64,000 nt of DNA from Bos javanicus (taxonomy: Eukaryota; Chordata; Mammalia; Artiodactyla; Bovidae): contig NC_083897.1 of NCBI RefSeq assembly GCF_032452875.1, positions 13,002,854-13,066,853 on the forward strand, read 5' to 3'. Positions within the stretch are counted from its first letter, which is position 1; every line of letters begins with the position of its first letter. The translations under genes and the position numbers were made by a program. This document shows positions 46,536 through 57,589 of the stretch, in pieces. The notes below the pieces were generated by a model. The model was not told where the DNA came from, did not search any database, and was given only the letters and a program-made list of their open reading frames with translations.

Positions 46536-48884
46536 TGAGGCACCTAAAGAAGTATCTCTGCTTTCTCTAGGACATCCACCACAAAATCTCCTGAAAAAAT
46601 CAAACCAGTCATACTCTTTGCTGAATGCTATCTCAGACATAAAATACATTGAAAACCATTATGAAACTTTACTGTAAGCATTTGACCTCATGGTTACCTG
46701 GCAGAGAGCAGACTCCTTAAAAAGGTGGGCCCAGGATAGATGATCTCAAGAAAAGGGCAGATGGAAGGAGAATCTTAAAATGTCCTGAAATGCTTTAAGC
46801 TCAGATGACATTTAGAGGGTGAGCGCAAGCCAAGGGGAGGGGGCAACTGAAGTGAGGGCCCTGGCAGAGCCACTACACTGAGTCATTAGGCAGAAGGAAG
46901 ACAAAAGGAGGTAGAAGGGGCAGCTACAAACTTTCTCTCCTTGGCCTTGTGCATCTCAGGGACGTTTGACTTTACAGAGTCCATGTGTGTGTACTGCAGG
47001 GAAGGGAGGGAGGCCAGAGAGCAGGAAACTGATGCCAAGGGAGCTGTACTTAATCATAATAACCATTAGTATTGACTTTGGTGCCATCTTAAAGGAGCCA
47101 TTTGTTATAAGAACCAATAGTCAAAACCCCTAGTCAGCCAGGCTTTGTCTTATGAGCTCTAAAAATAATGGTATTTTGCTGTTCATCTGTTTTAATTTTC
47201 CAAATTCAAATGCAATTTGAAATCAATTCAAAAATTGATTTCTTTCTTCTAAACAAAGAGATGTTAAAAGGAGAAAGGAAGGAAGGAAGAAAGGAGGACA
47301 GACAGATCTGGCTTTTCAATGAATCACATAATAATACCCCAAAAGCAGGAACCCAAGGCAGTAATTATTCCCCTAACTGAGAAGTATGAAAGGAAAATGG
47401 GTGAGAATTATGACCACATGAACAATATATAAAACCTCTCCAGAGCTGAGACCAGCAAATCACTTACCTACAGCTTCAGCAGTGACATATAAAAGCTGGA
47501 AGAAACACAGTTAAGGTCAATTGGCTTCTGGTTTATAAAGCACCACCTCATTTTAATCAGCTCCCCATGCCATGCTGCATCTCCAGCTGGCAAAAGGGCT
47601 AAGTGAAGTTAAGAGTTGTTTGCTCTTTTTCAAGCAGCTTGAAAACCAAGTGGAAACAGCAGAATGATCTTGTTTAGAGTATGGGAAAGGTCAGCAGACT
47701 ATTTTCCAGCCAGGCCTTATGAGTCTGTCTGCACCTTGGTGTGGTCACCACAATCCAGGGTCTGGCACTCTAGAGCCCCTTTGTTCTGTCAACCTCCCCA
47801 GCTTCCAGGGACCGGTTCACAGTAGCCAAACTGAAATAAACCGACCGATAACCTGGACCACCAACTTAGAGGGACAGATGGTGGGATAGACCTAACAGCC
47901 GGAATACTTGGGCCCACTAGCCTACTCTACAGGAAGGAAACTGAACTCATTAAACAACTCAAAAGATGAGAAAATAAAGATAAACTACATCCATTTAAAT
48001 CTAGGTTCATGGCTTCATGTAATGTGATTCTTTGGGCCTCAGTTTTCTGATCTGTATAAAGAATAGTGTTTACCACTTACCATTATTTATTTTTAGGATA
48101 TCTGAAAAACATTTTGTGAACCAGAGAACATGACAATTGGAGTAGTCATGCTTGGCAATAAGATGGCGGTTTGGTGCACATAGAATTTGAAAAAGAGGAG
48201 CTAGAGAGTTCTACAGGCAGTTTTACCCCACTCCAGTGGAACCAAAAACAAATCCTTACTATACTGTTTTTCTAAGGACTCAGAGCCTCACACATAGTCT
48301 CCGTGCCCTGGACACATGGAGAAGTCTCAGTCTCTAGCACCTTTTTCAAAACTCCTTCTTAGACACCCAAAGCTTCCATCATCCTGCTATCTCCTCGTGA
48401 AGCACAGGCTGAAATGATGGATGCTGTCTGCAGAGTCTGTGCTGTGAATTCCCTCCTAGGTGGACACATTCCTGGGGACACTGCCCTGCCTGGCACTGGA
48501 CATGATCACACCCGCAGCTACACATTCACTCCTGTCTTGAGATGCTGCTACAAGAAATGGCACTGATCCACTCCAGGAAGATTCCTGTTGTTTTCCATCT
48601 CAGAGGGGGTGTCTTTTTCTGATCTGATCCCCCAGTTCCAGCTGTGCCCCTCTGTTAAGAATGATGAGGGGTTCTCACTCAGAGCCAGGACAGAGGGAGG
48701 TGAAACTGGGAAGGGGCAGTGACAGCACAGAATGGATGGTTCTAGACCACCCAAGATCCAAGCATTCCTCTGGGACAGAGAAAACTGGGCATCATTCACT
48801 CTAGAAAGAAGCAGGATGAGGGACACAGAGGCCCCAAAGGCAAACCACAGAAGCCAACTGGTGAAGCCAGCAGGGACTTCCCAC
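46536..48884. other. Repeat-poor block, no gene proven
   Basis: More than 2 kb with few recognised repeats; a weak MIR-like phrase occurs at 48010-48125. A GGAA-rich run lies at 47270-47300. The 138-codon minus-strand ORF at 48548-48964 runs into an L2 element and has no domain signature, so it is not called as a gene. Confidence 0.4.
47160..47245. promoter_or_regulatory. Overlapping AT-rich palindromes (candidate binding sites)
   Basis: 'ttcaaat' (47205-47211) pairs with 'atttgaa' (47215-47221), and 'gaaatcaatt' (47219-47228) pairs perfectly with 'aattgatttc' (47233-47242). The two palindromes share bases 47219-47221. A regulatory role is inferred only. Confidence 0.3.
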
Positions 48885-49230
48885 TGTTCTTGGAACACAA
48901 TCCAAGCTGCGTATCCTGGTCCATGAGGCCCCGAATGACCTAGACTCCACCTGCTTCTTCTCATACGCTCACTGCCCCCACCCCATCACTGGCTCCATCC
49001 ACAGTGACCTTCTTTACGTTCTTTAGGCTTGCCAACTCGTTCCCAGGCCTGACTCTGTGCACCTGCTCTTCCTCCCATCTGGGACCCTCTTCTCCTATAT
49101 CTTTGCCTGGCCACCACTCAGGTTTCAGCCCAAATGTCACCTCCTTTTCTGATGGCTTTTCTACCAATATTTCCCAATCCCTCAGCCATTCTCTCTCCTG
49201 TTACCATGTTTTATTTTCTTCTTGGCATCT
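48885..49230 (+). mobile_element. L2 LINE 3' region
   Basis: 'tctgtgcacctgctcttcct', 'tatatctttgcctggccacc' and 'tttcagcccaaatgtcacct' match L2 in order. Confidence 0.8.
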
Positions 49231-49834
49231 ACTCAACATTACTTTCTTATTGTCTTGTTCTTCTTCCACAAGAGACAGGACAGAGAACCAAAATAGGTGA
49301 GGCTGAAGCACTGCAAATCAGAGCAGTTAGCAAGATGTGCTGAGAGAGAGATTCTGGAAGATGGAGGAGAAATTCTTTGTCTTGTACATTTAAATAGGCC
49401 ACAGTCAACATGCCTGGGATATCCACTCTGTAACATCCCCTTTGCATCAACTAGGTCCTGCCTCCTGTCTCCCTGAAAGGGGCGAAGGGGAGGCTACTGC
49501 TCCTGTGCTAAAGAAGGAACAGTATTAGAATTCCCACAAAGTAGAAATCGCAAACATTAATTGAGCAACATAAACCAAAAAGTTTAAGGTCACTTCACTG
49601 AAAAGATAATGTGGGCATGTCTGCTTTTCTCTCAATCACTTGCCCAGCTTCTAGACTCCATTCTGTAAGCCTATTTGCCTGGGGACTCTCAACTGCAAAA
49701 GAAGTCCTCTATTCTTCAGCTTCAAAACCTATAGCTAATCTTAATTTGGGACATTTGTAAGCCCCATTCTTTATCATGCCTAAACCATATCCCCTGGTCC
49801 ATCTTTAACAGATAATGTTGTTTTTTTTTTTTAG
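49231..49834. other. Single-copy DNA, no gene seen
   Basis: No repeat family or coding exon was recognised. Confidence 0.4.
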
Positions 49835-50060
49835 ATACTGGCAGAGGGATAATAGAATGTGTGGACTTAGGTCACTGAGGTTGTTACATTGGCTCTGCCA
49901 TCTACTGAGTAATCTTGGATAAGCTATTTAATATTTCTATCCCTTAATCTTTTCCTATATAAAATGGGACTATTAATATCAACCACATAGGGTTGATATA
50001 AGGGACAACATGACACAAAATATCTAGCACAGCATTAATAAATTTTTTGTTATTATCACT
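49835..50060 (+). mobile_element. MIR SINE
   Basis: 'tggctctgccatctactgag', 'aatcttggataagctattta' and 'aaatatctagcacagcatta' match MIR in order. Confidence 0.85.
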
Positions 50061-50239
50061 AACAAGAAGTAGTAAAAGGTACAATATTGATCTCCATCTA
50101 ATTCCTTATGTTTGTTGTCAATTGATTAGAGATAAGCAGGGTATAGAGGTAGACAAATTAGCCTCACCAATCTCCAACATGGCCTGGAAAACTTAGGGGA
50201 TAAACACAGAGAGTGGTGTTTGGGGGAACTAAAACACTA

Positions 50240-50319
50240 TTGGGTTGGCCAAAACGTCCATTCGGGTTTTCCCACAACATTTTGCAGAAAAAGCCGAATG
50301 AACGTTTTGGCCAACCCAG
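50240..50319. mobile_element. 80-bp mariner-derived MITE hairpin
   Basis: Terminal inverted repeats of about 37 bp ('ttgggttggccaaaacgt' against 'acgttttggccaacccag') are flanked on both sides by TA (50238-50239, 50320-50321), the mariner target duplication. The whole element folds into one hairpin. Its arms resemble bovine miR-2284/2285-family precursors (recalled, not searched). No transposase is encoded. Confidence 0.9.
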
Positions 50320-50613
50320 TATATCATCAAGAGGCCAGAGTTTTTGATCAGGCTTACCAGCACTGGTCTTTGAAGCCTTAAATGTGGCTTCATCTGGGAT
50401 CCTCAGGTTTGGGTCTGGGGTCATGATTTGTACCAAAAGAAAATTATTTTTGGTGTCTGGGGTCCTACAGGGAATTAGCCTTATGAAAGAGCAAAGTGAG
50501 CTCCAGAGTCGGGAGAAGCACTCTAAGAACACTTGGACTACAAAGGCAGTAGGATCCCATGAGCTTCAGAACTCCTGGGGGAGAAGGGTAAGGTTCTTAC
50601 TAGACTCAGGAAT

Positions 50614-50831
50614 GTTGCTCAGATGCTGAGTCATGTACAACTCTTTCCGACCCTATGGACTGTAGCCCTCCAGGCTCCTCTATCCATGGGATTTCCCAGG
50701 CAAGAATATTGGTGTAGGATGCCATTTCCTCCTCCAGGGGATCTTCCCAACCTGAGGGATAGAACCCACATCTCTTACATCTCCTGCATTGGCAGGAATG
50801 TTCTTTACCACCAGCACCACCTGGAAAGCCC
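50614..50831 (-). mobile_element. Bov-tA SINE (antisense)
   Basis: Reversed tail 'tgagtcatgtacaactcttt' and a reversed head ending 'cagcaccacctggaaagccc'. Confidence 0.94.
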
Positions 50832-51024
50832 AGACTGAGAAATGGTTCACCTCAAAACAAGCTAGTATGAGCATTAACTGATCGGTAGCATATGACAGTA
50901 GTTAATAGGCTCAGCTTTGTTTTGTTTAGGAGGATTCCTCCTCTGTTACATGTCTTAGCTAGGACTGCAGTCCAAGGCTCGAAAACAAGTGACTAGATTC
51001 TTTGAGTTGTAGTACAATAATATG

Positions 51025-51215
51025 CATCTTCCCTCATAGCTCAGTCGGTAAAGTATCCGCCTGCAATGCAGATTCCTGGGTTGGGAAGATTCCCTGGAGT
51101 AGGAAATGGCAACCCACTCCAATATTCTTGCCTGGAGATTCCCATGGATAGAGAAGGCCAGCAGGCTACACAGTCCATGGGGTCACAAGAGTTGGACACA
51201 ACTTAGCATCTAAAC
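51025..51215 (+). mobile_element. Bov-tA SINE, interrupted by BovB
   Basis: The head 'ccctcatagctcagtcggta' and tail 'ggacacaacttagcatctaaac' are present. The last bases of the SINE ('caacaccaatg') reappear at about 54320-54328, after the BovB insertion. Confidence 0.93.
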
Positions 51216-54200
51216 TGGAGAAGGGAATGGCAAACCACTTCAGTATTCTTGCCTTGAGAACCCCATGAACAGTATGAAAAGGCAAAATGATAGGATACTG
51301 AAAGAGAAACTCCCCAGGTCAGTAGGTGCCCAATATGCTACTGGAGATCAGTGGAGAAATAACTCCAGAAAGAATGAAGGGATGGAGCCAAAGCAAAAAC
51401 AATACCCAGCTGTGGATGTGACTGGTGTTAGAAGCAAGGTCTGATACTGTAAAGAGCAATATTGCATAGGAACCTGGAATGTCAGGTCCATGAATCAAGG
51501 CAAATTGGAAGTGGTCAAACAAGAGATGGCAAGAGTGAATGTCGACATTCTAGGAATCAGAGAACTAAAATGGACTGGAATGGATGAATTTAACTCAGAT
51601 GACCATTATATCTACTACTGCGGGCAGGAATCCCTCAGAAGAAATGGAGTAGCCATCATGGTCAACAAGAGAGTCCGAAATGCAGTACTTGGATGCAATC
51701 TCAAAAACGACAGAATGATCTCTGTTCGTTTCCAAGGCAAACCATTCAATATCACAGTAATCCAAGTCTATCTCCCAACCAGTAACGCTGAAGAAGCTGA
51801 AGTTGAACGGTTCTATGAAGACCTACAAGCCCTTTTAGAACTAACACCCAAAATAGATGTCCTTTTCATTATAGGAGACTGGAATGCAAAAGTAGGGAGT
51901 CAAGAAACACCTGGAGTAACAGGCAAATTTGGCCTTGGAATACAGAATGAAGCAGGGCAAAGACTAATAGAGTTTTACCAAGAAAATGCACTGGTCATAA
52001 CAAACACCCTCTTCCAACAACACAAGAGAAGACTCTACACATGGACATCACCGGATGGTCAACACCGAAATCAGACTGATTATATTCTTTTCAGCCAAAG
52101 ATGGAGAAGCTCTATACAGTCAGCAAAAACAAGACCAAGAGCTGACTGTGGCTCAGACCATGAACTCCTTATTGCCAAATTCAGACTTAAAGTGAAGAAA
52201 GTAGGGAAAACCACTAGCCCATTCAGGTATGACCTAAATCAAATCCCTTATGATTATACAGTGGAAGTGAGAAATAGATTTAAGGACCTAGATCTGATAG
52301 AGTGCCTGATGAGCTATGGAATGAGGTTTGTGACACTGTACAGGAGACAGGGATCAAGACCATCCCCATAGAAAAGAAATGCAAAAAAGCAAAATGGCTG
52401 TCTGGGGAGGCCTTACAAATAGCTGTAAAAAGAAGAGAAGTGAAAAGCAAAGGAGAAAAGGAAAGATATAAACATCTGAATGCAGAGTTCCAAAGAATAG
52501 CAAGAAGAGATAAGAAAGCCTTCTTCAGTGATCAATGCAAAGAAATAGAGGAAAACAACAGAATGGGAAAGACTAGAGATCTCTTCAAGAAAATCAGAGA
52601 TACCAAAGGAACATTTCATGCAAAGACGGGCTCGATAAAGGACAGAAATGGTATAGACCTAACAGAAGGAGAAGATATTAAGGAGAGATGGCAAGAATAC
52701 ACAGAAGAACTGTACAAAAAAGATCTTCATGACCCAGATAATCACGATGGTGTGATCACTGACCTAGAGCCAGACATCCTGGAATGTGAAGTCAAGTGGG
52801 CCTTAGGAAGCATCACTATGAGCAAAGCTAGTGGAGTTGATGGAATTCCAGTTGAGCTATTCCAAATCCTGAAAGATGATGCTGTGAAAGTGCTGCACTC
52901 AATATGCCAGCAAATTTGGAAAACTCAGCAGTGGCCACAGGACTGGAAAAGGTCAGTTTTCATTCCAATCCCAAAGAAAGGCAATGCCAAAGAATGCTCA
53001 AACTACCACACAATTGCACTCATCTCACACGCTAGTCAAGTAATGCTTAAAATTTTCCAAGCCAGGCTTCAGCAATATGTGAACTGTGAACTTCCTGATG
53101 TTCAAGCTGGTTTTAGAAAAGGCAGAGGAACCAGAGATCAAATTGCCAACATCCGCTGGATCATGGAAAAAGCAAGAGAGTTCCAGAAAAACATCTATTT
53201 CTGCGTTATTGACTATGCCAAAGCCTTTGACTGTGTGGATCACAATAAACTGTGGAAAATTCTGAAAGAGATGGGAATACCAGACCACCTGATCTGCCTC
53301 TTGAGAAATTTGTATGCAGGTCAGGAAGCAACAGTTAGAACTGGACATGAACAACCGACTGGTTCCAAATAGGAAAAGAGTACATCAATATACAATACTG
53401 TATATTGTCACCCTGTTTATTTAACTTATATGCAGGGTACATCATGAGAAACGCTGGACTGGAAGAAGCACAAGCTGGAATCAAGATTGCCAGGAGAAAT
53501 ATCAATAACCTCAGATATGCAGATGACACCACCCTTATGGCAGAAAGTGAAGAGGAACTCAAAAGCCTCTTGATGAAGGTGAAAGTGGAGAGTGAAAAAA
53601 TTGGCTTAAAGCTCAACATTCAGAAAACAGAGATCATGGTATCCTGTCCCATCACTTCATGGGAAATAGATGGGGAAACAGTAGAAACGGTGTCACACTT
53701 TATTTTTCTAAATAATAAAGTGGCTCCAAAAATCACTGCAGATGGTGACTGCAGCCATGAATTTGAAAGACGCTTACTCCTTGAAAGGAAAGTTATGACC
53801 AACCTAGATAGCATATTCAAAAGCAGAGACGTTACTTTGCCAACAAAGGTTCATCTAGTCAAGGCTATGGTTTTTCCTGTGGTCATGTATGGATGTGAGA
53901 GTTGGACTGTGAAGAAGGCTAAGCACCGAAGAATTGATGCTTCTGAACTGTGGTGTTGGAGAAGACTCTTGAGAGTCCCTTGGACTGCAAGGAGATCCAA
54001 CCAGTCCATTCTGAAGGAGATCAGCCCTGGGATTTCTTTGGAAGGAATGATGCTAAAGCTGAAACTCCAGTACTTTGGCCAACTCATGGGAAGAGTTGAC
54101 TCATTGGAAAAGACTCTGATGCTGGGAGGGATTCGGGGAAGGAGTAGGGGACGACAGAGGATGAGATGGCTAGATGGCATCACTGACTCGATGGACATGA

Positions 54201-54307
54201 GTCTGAGTGAACTCTGGGAGTTGGTGATGGACAGGGAGGCCTGGCATGCTGAGATTCATGGGGTCACAAAGAGTCGGACACGACTGAGCAACTGATCTGA
54301 TCTGATC
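51216..54307 (+). mobile_element. BovB (RTE) LINE, near-complete copy
   Basis: A 3092-bp insertion. 'tagcatctaaac' is perfectly duplicated at 51204-51215 and 54308-54319, so both ends are defined by a 12-bp target-site duplication. It includes a 5' leader (from 'tggagaagggaatggcaaac'), one long ORF in pieces, and a 3' end closing in 'tgatctgatctgatct', the short tandem tail of BovB. Because it sits inside a Bov-tA, it is younger than that SINE. Confidence 0.97.
51382..54295 (+). pseudogene. BovB endonuclease/reverse-transcriptase polyprotein, disabled
   Basis: In a live element this single protein nicks the target and reverse-transcribes its own RNA. The frame opens at ATG 51382 and meets a TGA at 51442-51444, then continues in frame from 51490. 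The endonuclease domain shows TWNVRSM (about 51469-51489), 'IIGDWNAKVGSQ' and 'SDHELLIAKF'. A 4-bp deletion near 52300 moves the frame, so the RT runs in a second frame (52302-53372, with 'FRKGRGTRDQIANI' and 'IDYAKAFDCVD'). One-base losses near 53348 and 53377 plus an inverted insertion at 53386-53407 shift it again. The last part (53405-54295) carries the catalytic YADD and the C-terminal region. Not functional. Confidence 0.93.
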
Positions 54308-54328
54308 TAGCATCTAAACCAACACCAA

Positions 54329-55177
54329 TGTGAAATTCAGGGCTTTGACGTTTTTAGTGTTGGGGATTGTTAGATAGAATTTGGGGCAGCTGACACAGTG
54401 CTATTAATATCTCCCTTGATCTTGTCTGAAGTTGCAGGCAGGACCAAGGGAGAAGCCTTAAAGGGACCAACCTTGGGTCTGTCTGGAAGGTCCACAGACT
54501 CCCTGGAGCCTCCTGTCCCCCTCCACTCAATTGATTCAGGAGGATCTGAGCTTTCTGTTTTTATAGTTATCTGGGAGTAAGCAGTCTATTTCCGGTATGT
54601 CTGTCAGGGAGCCAAGCATCATAGTAAGTAAGGCATGGCCACTTACCAACACTGTCTCCTCCTCATTCTACTTTTCCCATCTTTCTTCTATGCCTCTGTC
54701 ATCTTATAATTCTATAGACCTTAAACTGAATGTTCCAAGTATATTGCCTTGATACTTTGCTCTTTTCCAGGCCACACTCTGTAGACTAGACTCCTCCACT
54801 GCCAAAATTTCACCTCCAAGGAGATGACTCACTCACTGCATCCTACCTGCAAGGGTATCCCAGATTCCCACTGCACGCCTCCTACATGCAGTGCTTTGCT
54901 GAGCTGGTAAGGGTGGAGAATGTTAGTTTTCCTTTTTGCCACTTTCACCTCCAGCTCTGCATCTCCAAAGATAAGGCTCTCTCCACAAACATTCTCTTCC
55001 CAGTCTGTCAATGGTCCCCATCAGAAGAACAAGCACTTCCCAGGTTTCAGTTTCATTTTGGAAGTTTCCACAAGGGAAACCCACGTGGCCGCTCTGCAAC
55101 CCTTCATTCCCCTTTCCAAGGCAAGACTTGGCTTATTGGTGAGACTGACAAATAAACTCTTTGACTCAGTTCCTACT
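54329..55177. other. Single-copy DNA, no gene proven
   Basis: The 190-codon ORF starting at 54920 runs through a DNA transposon and into a Bov-A2 SINE, so it is a chance frame. No splice-flanked exon was recognised. Confidence 0.45.
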
Positions 55178-55385
55178 GTGCCAGGGGTTGGCAAACTCCA
55201 GCCCGTGAACCAAATCCAGCCCACCTCCTGGTTCTGTTGCTTTAGTTTTATGGGAACACGGCCATACTGGTTCCTTCACCTACACTCTGTGGCTCTCTCA
55301 CACCTCAAAAGCAGAGGCAAGGAGAAACGACACACCAACCACACAGCCTGCAAAATATCAGCCATTGGCTCTGGCCAGATCAACC
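55178..55385. mobile_element. hAT-type DNA transposon fragment
   Basis: 'ggggttggcaaactccagcc' and 'ccaaatccagcccacctcct' followed by 'ttatgggaacacggccatac' match the left part of a common mammalian hAT-class element. The right end is decayed. Confidence 0.7.
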
Positions 55386-55438
55386 CTCGGGGAACACCAC
55401 TGTTATCCAGCTGCTTAAGGACTTGTAATGGCCACCTG

Positions 55439-55713
55439 CTGCTGCTGCTGCTAAGTCGCTTCAGTCGTGTCCGACTCTGTGCGACCCCATAGACGGCAGC
55501 CCACCAGGCTCCCCCGTCCCTGGGATTCTCCAGGCAAGAACACTGGAGTGGGTTGCCATTTCCTTCTCCAATGCGTGAAAGTGAAAAGTGAAAGTGAAGT
55601 CGGTCAGTCCTGTCTGACCCTCAGCGACCCCATGGACTGCAGCCTTCCAGACTCCTCCATCCATGGGATTTTCCAGGCAAGAGTACTGGAGTAGGGTGCC
55701 ATTGCCTTCTCCG
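55439..55713 (-). mobile_element. Bov-A2 SINE (dimer) with target-site duplication
   Basis: Starts with a (CTG)n run and 'ctaagtcgcttcagtcgtgt', then carries two BovB-derived monomers ('agaacactggagtgggttgc' and 'agagtactggagtagggtgc') joined by a 'gtgaaagtgaaaagtgaaag'-type linker. Flanks 'aatggccacct' (55428-55438) and 'aatgaccacct' (55714-55724). Confidence 0.95.
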
Positions 55714-55929
55714 AATGACCACCTACAGACTGCTAAATAAAGCCTATTTCTATGTAAACAAGGAAGGGAGGATTTGGAGGGGGGGTTGAGACTTTGTTGC
55801 TATTTCTTAGAACTTGAAATTCTTGTTGAGAACAGGGATACACTTAAGAATAGGATGTTTTTAGTCTTGACCTTTTCTGGGTAGGGGCAAACTTGGGGCA
55901 ATAAATACACTGTTAAATCCTCTCTGCCA

Positions 55930-56148
55930 GTGGCATTGAAACATATATTACCACATGTAAAAGAGCCAGTGGGAATTTGCTGTATGAGGCAGGAGCTCAA
56001 CCCCTGCTGTGTGACAACCTAGAAGGGTGGGATGGGGTGGGAGGGAGGTCATGTAGGGGACATGTGTATACCTATGTCTGATTCATGTTGATGTATGGGC
56101 AGAAACCCACACACATCACAAAGCAGTTATCTTCTAATGAAAATTTTT
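55930..56148 (+). mobile_element. L1 LINE 3' end with perfect target-site duplication
   Basis: 5'-truncated L1: 'gggaatttgctgtatgaggc', 'gacaacctagaagggtggga' and 'attcatgttgatgtatgggc', ending in a T/A-rich tail. The 17-bp 'ttaaatcctctctgcca' is exactly duplicated at 55913-55929 and 56149-56165. Confidence 0.95.
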
Positions 56149-56165
56149 TTAAATCCTCTCTGCCA

Positions 56166-56503
56166 AGGATGTTCCAACATAGCTGTGTAGAAAAGAGGTG
56201 AGAGAGAAAATACAAGGCTGCTTTCTGCTGTAGTTTGGTAAATTCAATGGAAGTAACTCCCCGTGTGAACCAGTTTCTGAATCTTGAGAGGAGGGGGCAC
56301 ATGTGAAAGAGACAGTCACAGAAGTTCTAAGAGCCTTAACTCCCATTTCACCGGTCCCAGGTGGCAAGGATCAGAAAGGCAGTTCCATGGAGATGCAGAG
56401 TTAGGACTGGGACTCTCCACTGAGTTCATTAATGAAAGAAAGAGCAACACTCCTGGGTGACCACAGGCTGGACTATTAATCCTCCAGGGTAAACAGAGCA
56501 ATA
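56166..56503. other. Single-copy DNA, no gene seen
   Basis: No repeat family or exon was recognised. Confidence 0.4.
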
Positions 56504-56620
56504 GTCATCCCCGGTGGTCCAGTGGTTGAAACTCTGTGCTTCCAGTGCATGGGACGCTGGTTTGGTCCCTGGTCAGGGAGCTAGGATACCAAATGCTGCA
56601 TGGTGGGGAAAAACAAAACC
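56504..56620 (+). mobile_element. CHR-type SINE
   Basis: 'ccccggtggtccagtggttg', B-box 'ggtttggtccctggtcaggg', then an A-rich tail. Confidence 0.9.
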
Positions 56621-56639
56621 AGAGCAACAAATTGTGGTG

Positions 56640-56855
56640 TAAAGAGTTGACTCATTGGAAAAGACTCTGATGCTGGGAGGGATTGGGGGCAGGAGGAGAA
56701 GGGGACGACAGAGGATGACATGGCTGGATGGCATCATCAACTCGATGGATGTGAGTTTGAGTGGACTCTGGGAGTCAGTGATGGACACGGAGGCCTGGCG
56801 TGCTGCGATTCATGGAGTCGCAAAGAGTCAGACACGACTGAGCGACTGAACTGAA
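56640..56855 (+). mobile_element. BovB LINE 3' terminus
   Basis: About 215 bp, from 'aaagagttgactcattggaa' to 'gagcgactgaactgaac', well conserved. Confidence 0.93.
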
Positions 56856-57387
56856 CGGCTTTGCCCAACCACCAAAGGAAAGCACAAGCCTCTCTCTCCA
56901 AGTCCACAATAAAGAAGTTCTTGTGAAGGCTAAGGATCAAAACGGCCTCCAAGAACCCAATATGTACACCAGGTTAGGAGATACAGCATCTGGTGGAGGA
57001 CAAGAAAAAATTCTATATATAAAAAGTTCTATATATATCCAAAGAAAACTGCTCTTTCCATTGCTTCCTTCTCTGAGAAATAAGTCTTCCTCTTCAAGCA
57101 TCTAACAAGAAGGACTCTTCATCACTTGTAAAGCCTAACAGGATCATGGTTGAGTCCAAGGTAAAGAAACCTAGCAACGACAAATAACGCCAGACCTGCT
57201 CTAAACTTAAGGAGAGAGGGCCCAACTTTCTTTGGTCTTGCTTCTGTGCTGAATTTCAGAAGAGTAGGGATGACATTGAGGGCCGAAAACCAAGGTTTGG
57301 CCCTAGGGGAAAAAAATTCAAAGAGGCTACTTGGTCTGCTTCTGGCCTAGGTGATAGGCACCAAGGACAAAGGTAGTCCCTTCAATA
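56856..57387. other. Single-copy DNA, no gene seen
   Basis: Contains a repeated 'ttctatatat' (57011 and 57028), a short AT microsatellite. Confidence 0.4.
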
Positions 57388-57463
57388 GTGAGTTGACCAG
57401 AAAGTTCATTTGGGCTTTTCTGCATCATCTTACAAACCTGAAGGAACTTTTTGGCCAACACAA
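57388..57463. mobile_element. Mariner-derived MITE, diverged second copy
   Basis: Left 'gtgagttgaccagaaagttc' and right 'gaactttttggccaacacaa' are imperfect inverted repeats of the same family as 50240-50319. TA precedes the left end; the right flanking TA is lost. Confidence 0.8.
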
Positions 57464-57589
57464 GGTCTGGCTTAACAAAGCAAGGGGAGGAGCTTACCAA
57501 GGGGTTACAAGAGGCTTGCCCAAAGTAGTACTGCCCAAACGGAGCAAGTATAGCTTTATGAGGAAGACCACATTCTCAGGAGCCAGGTT

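Noticed and set aside
48548..48964. 138-codon minus-strand ORF
   Set aside because: It overlaps an L2 element and shows no recognisable domain or splice sites.
54920..55492. 190-codon plus-strand ORF
   Set aside because: It reads through a hAT transposon and into a Bov-A2 SINE, so it cannot be one gene.
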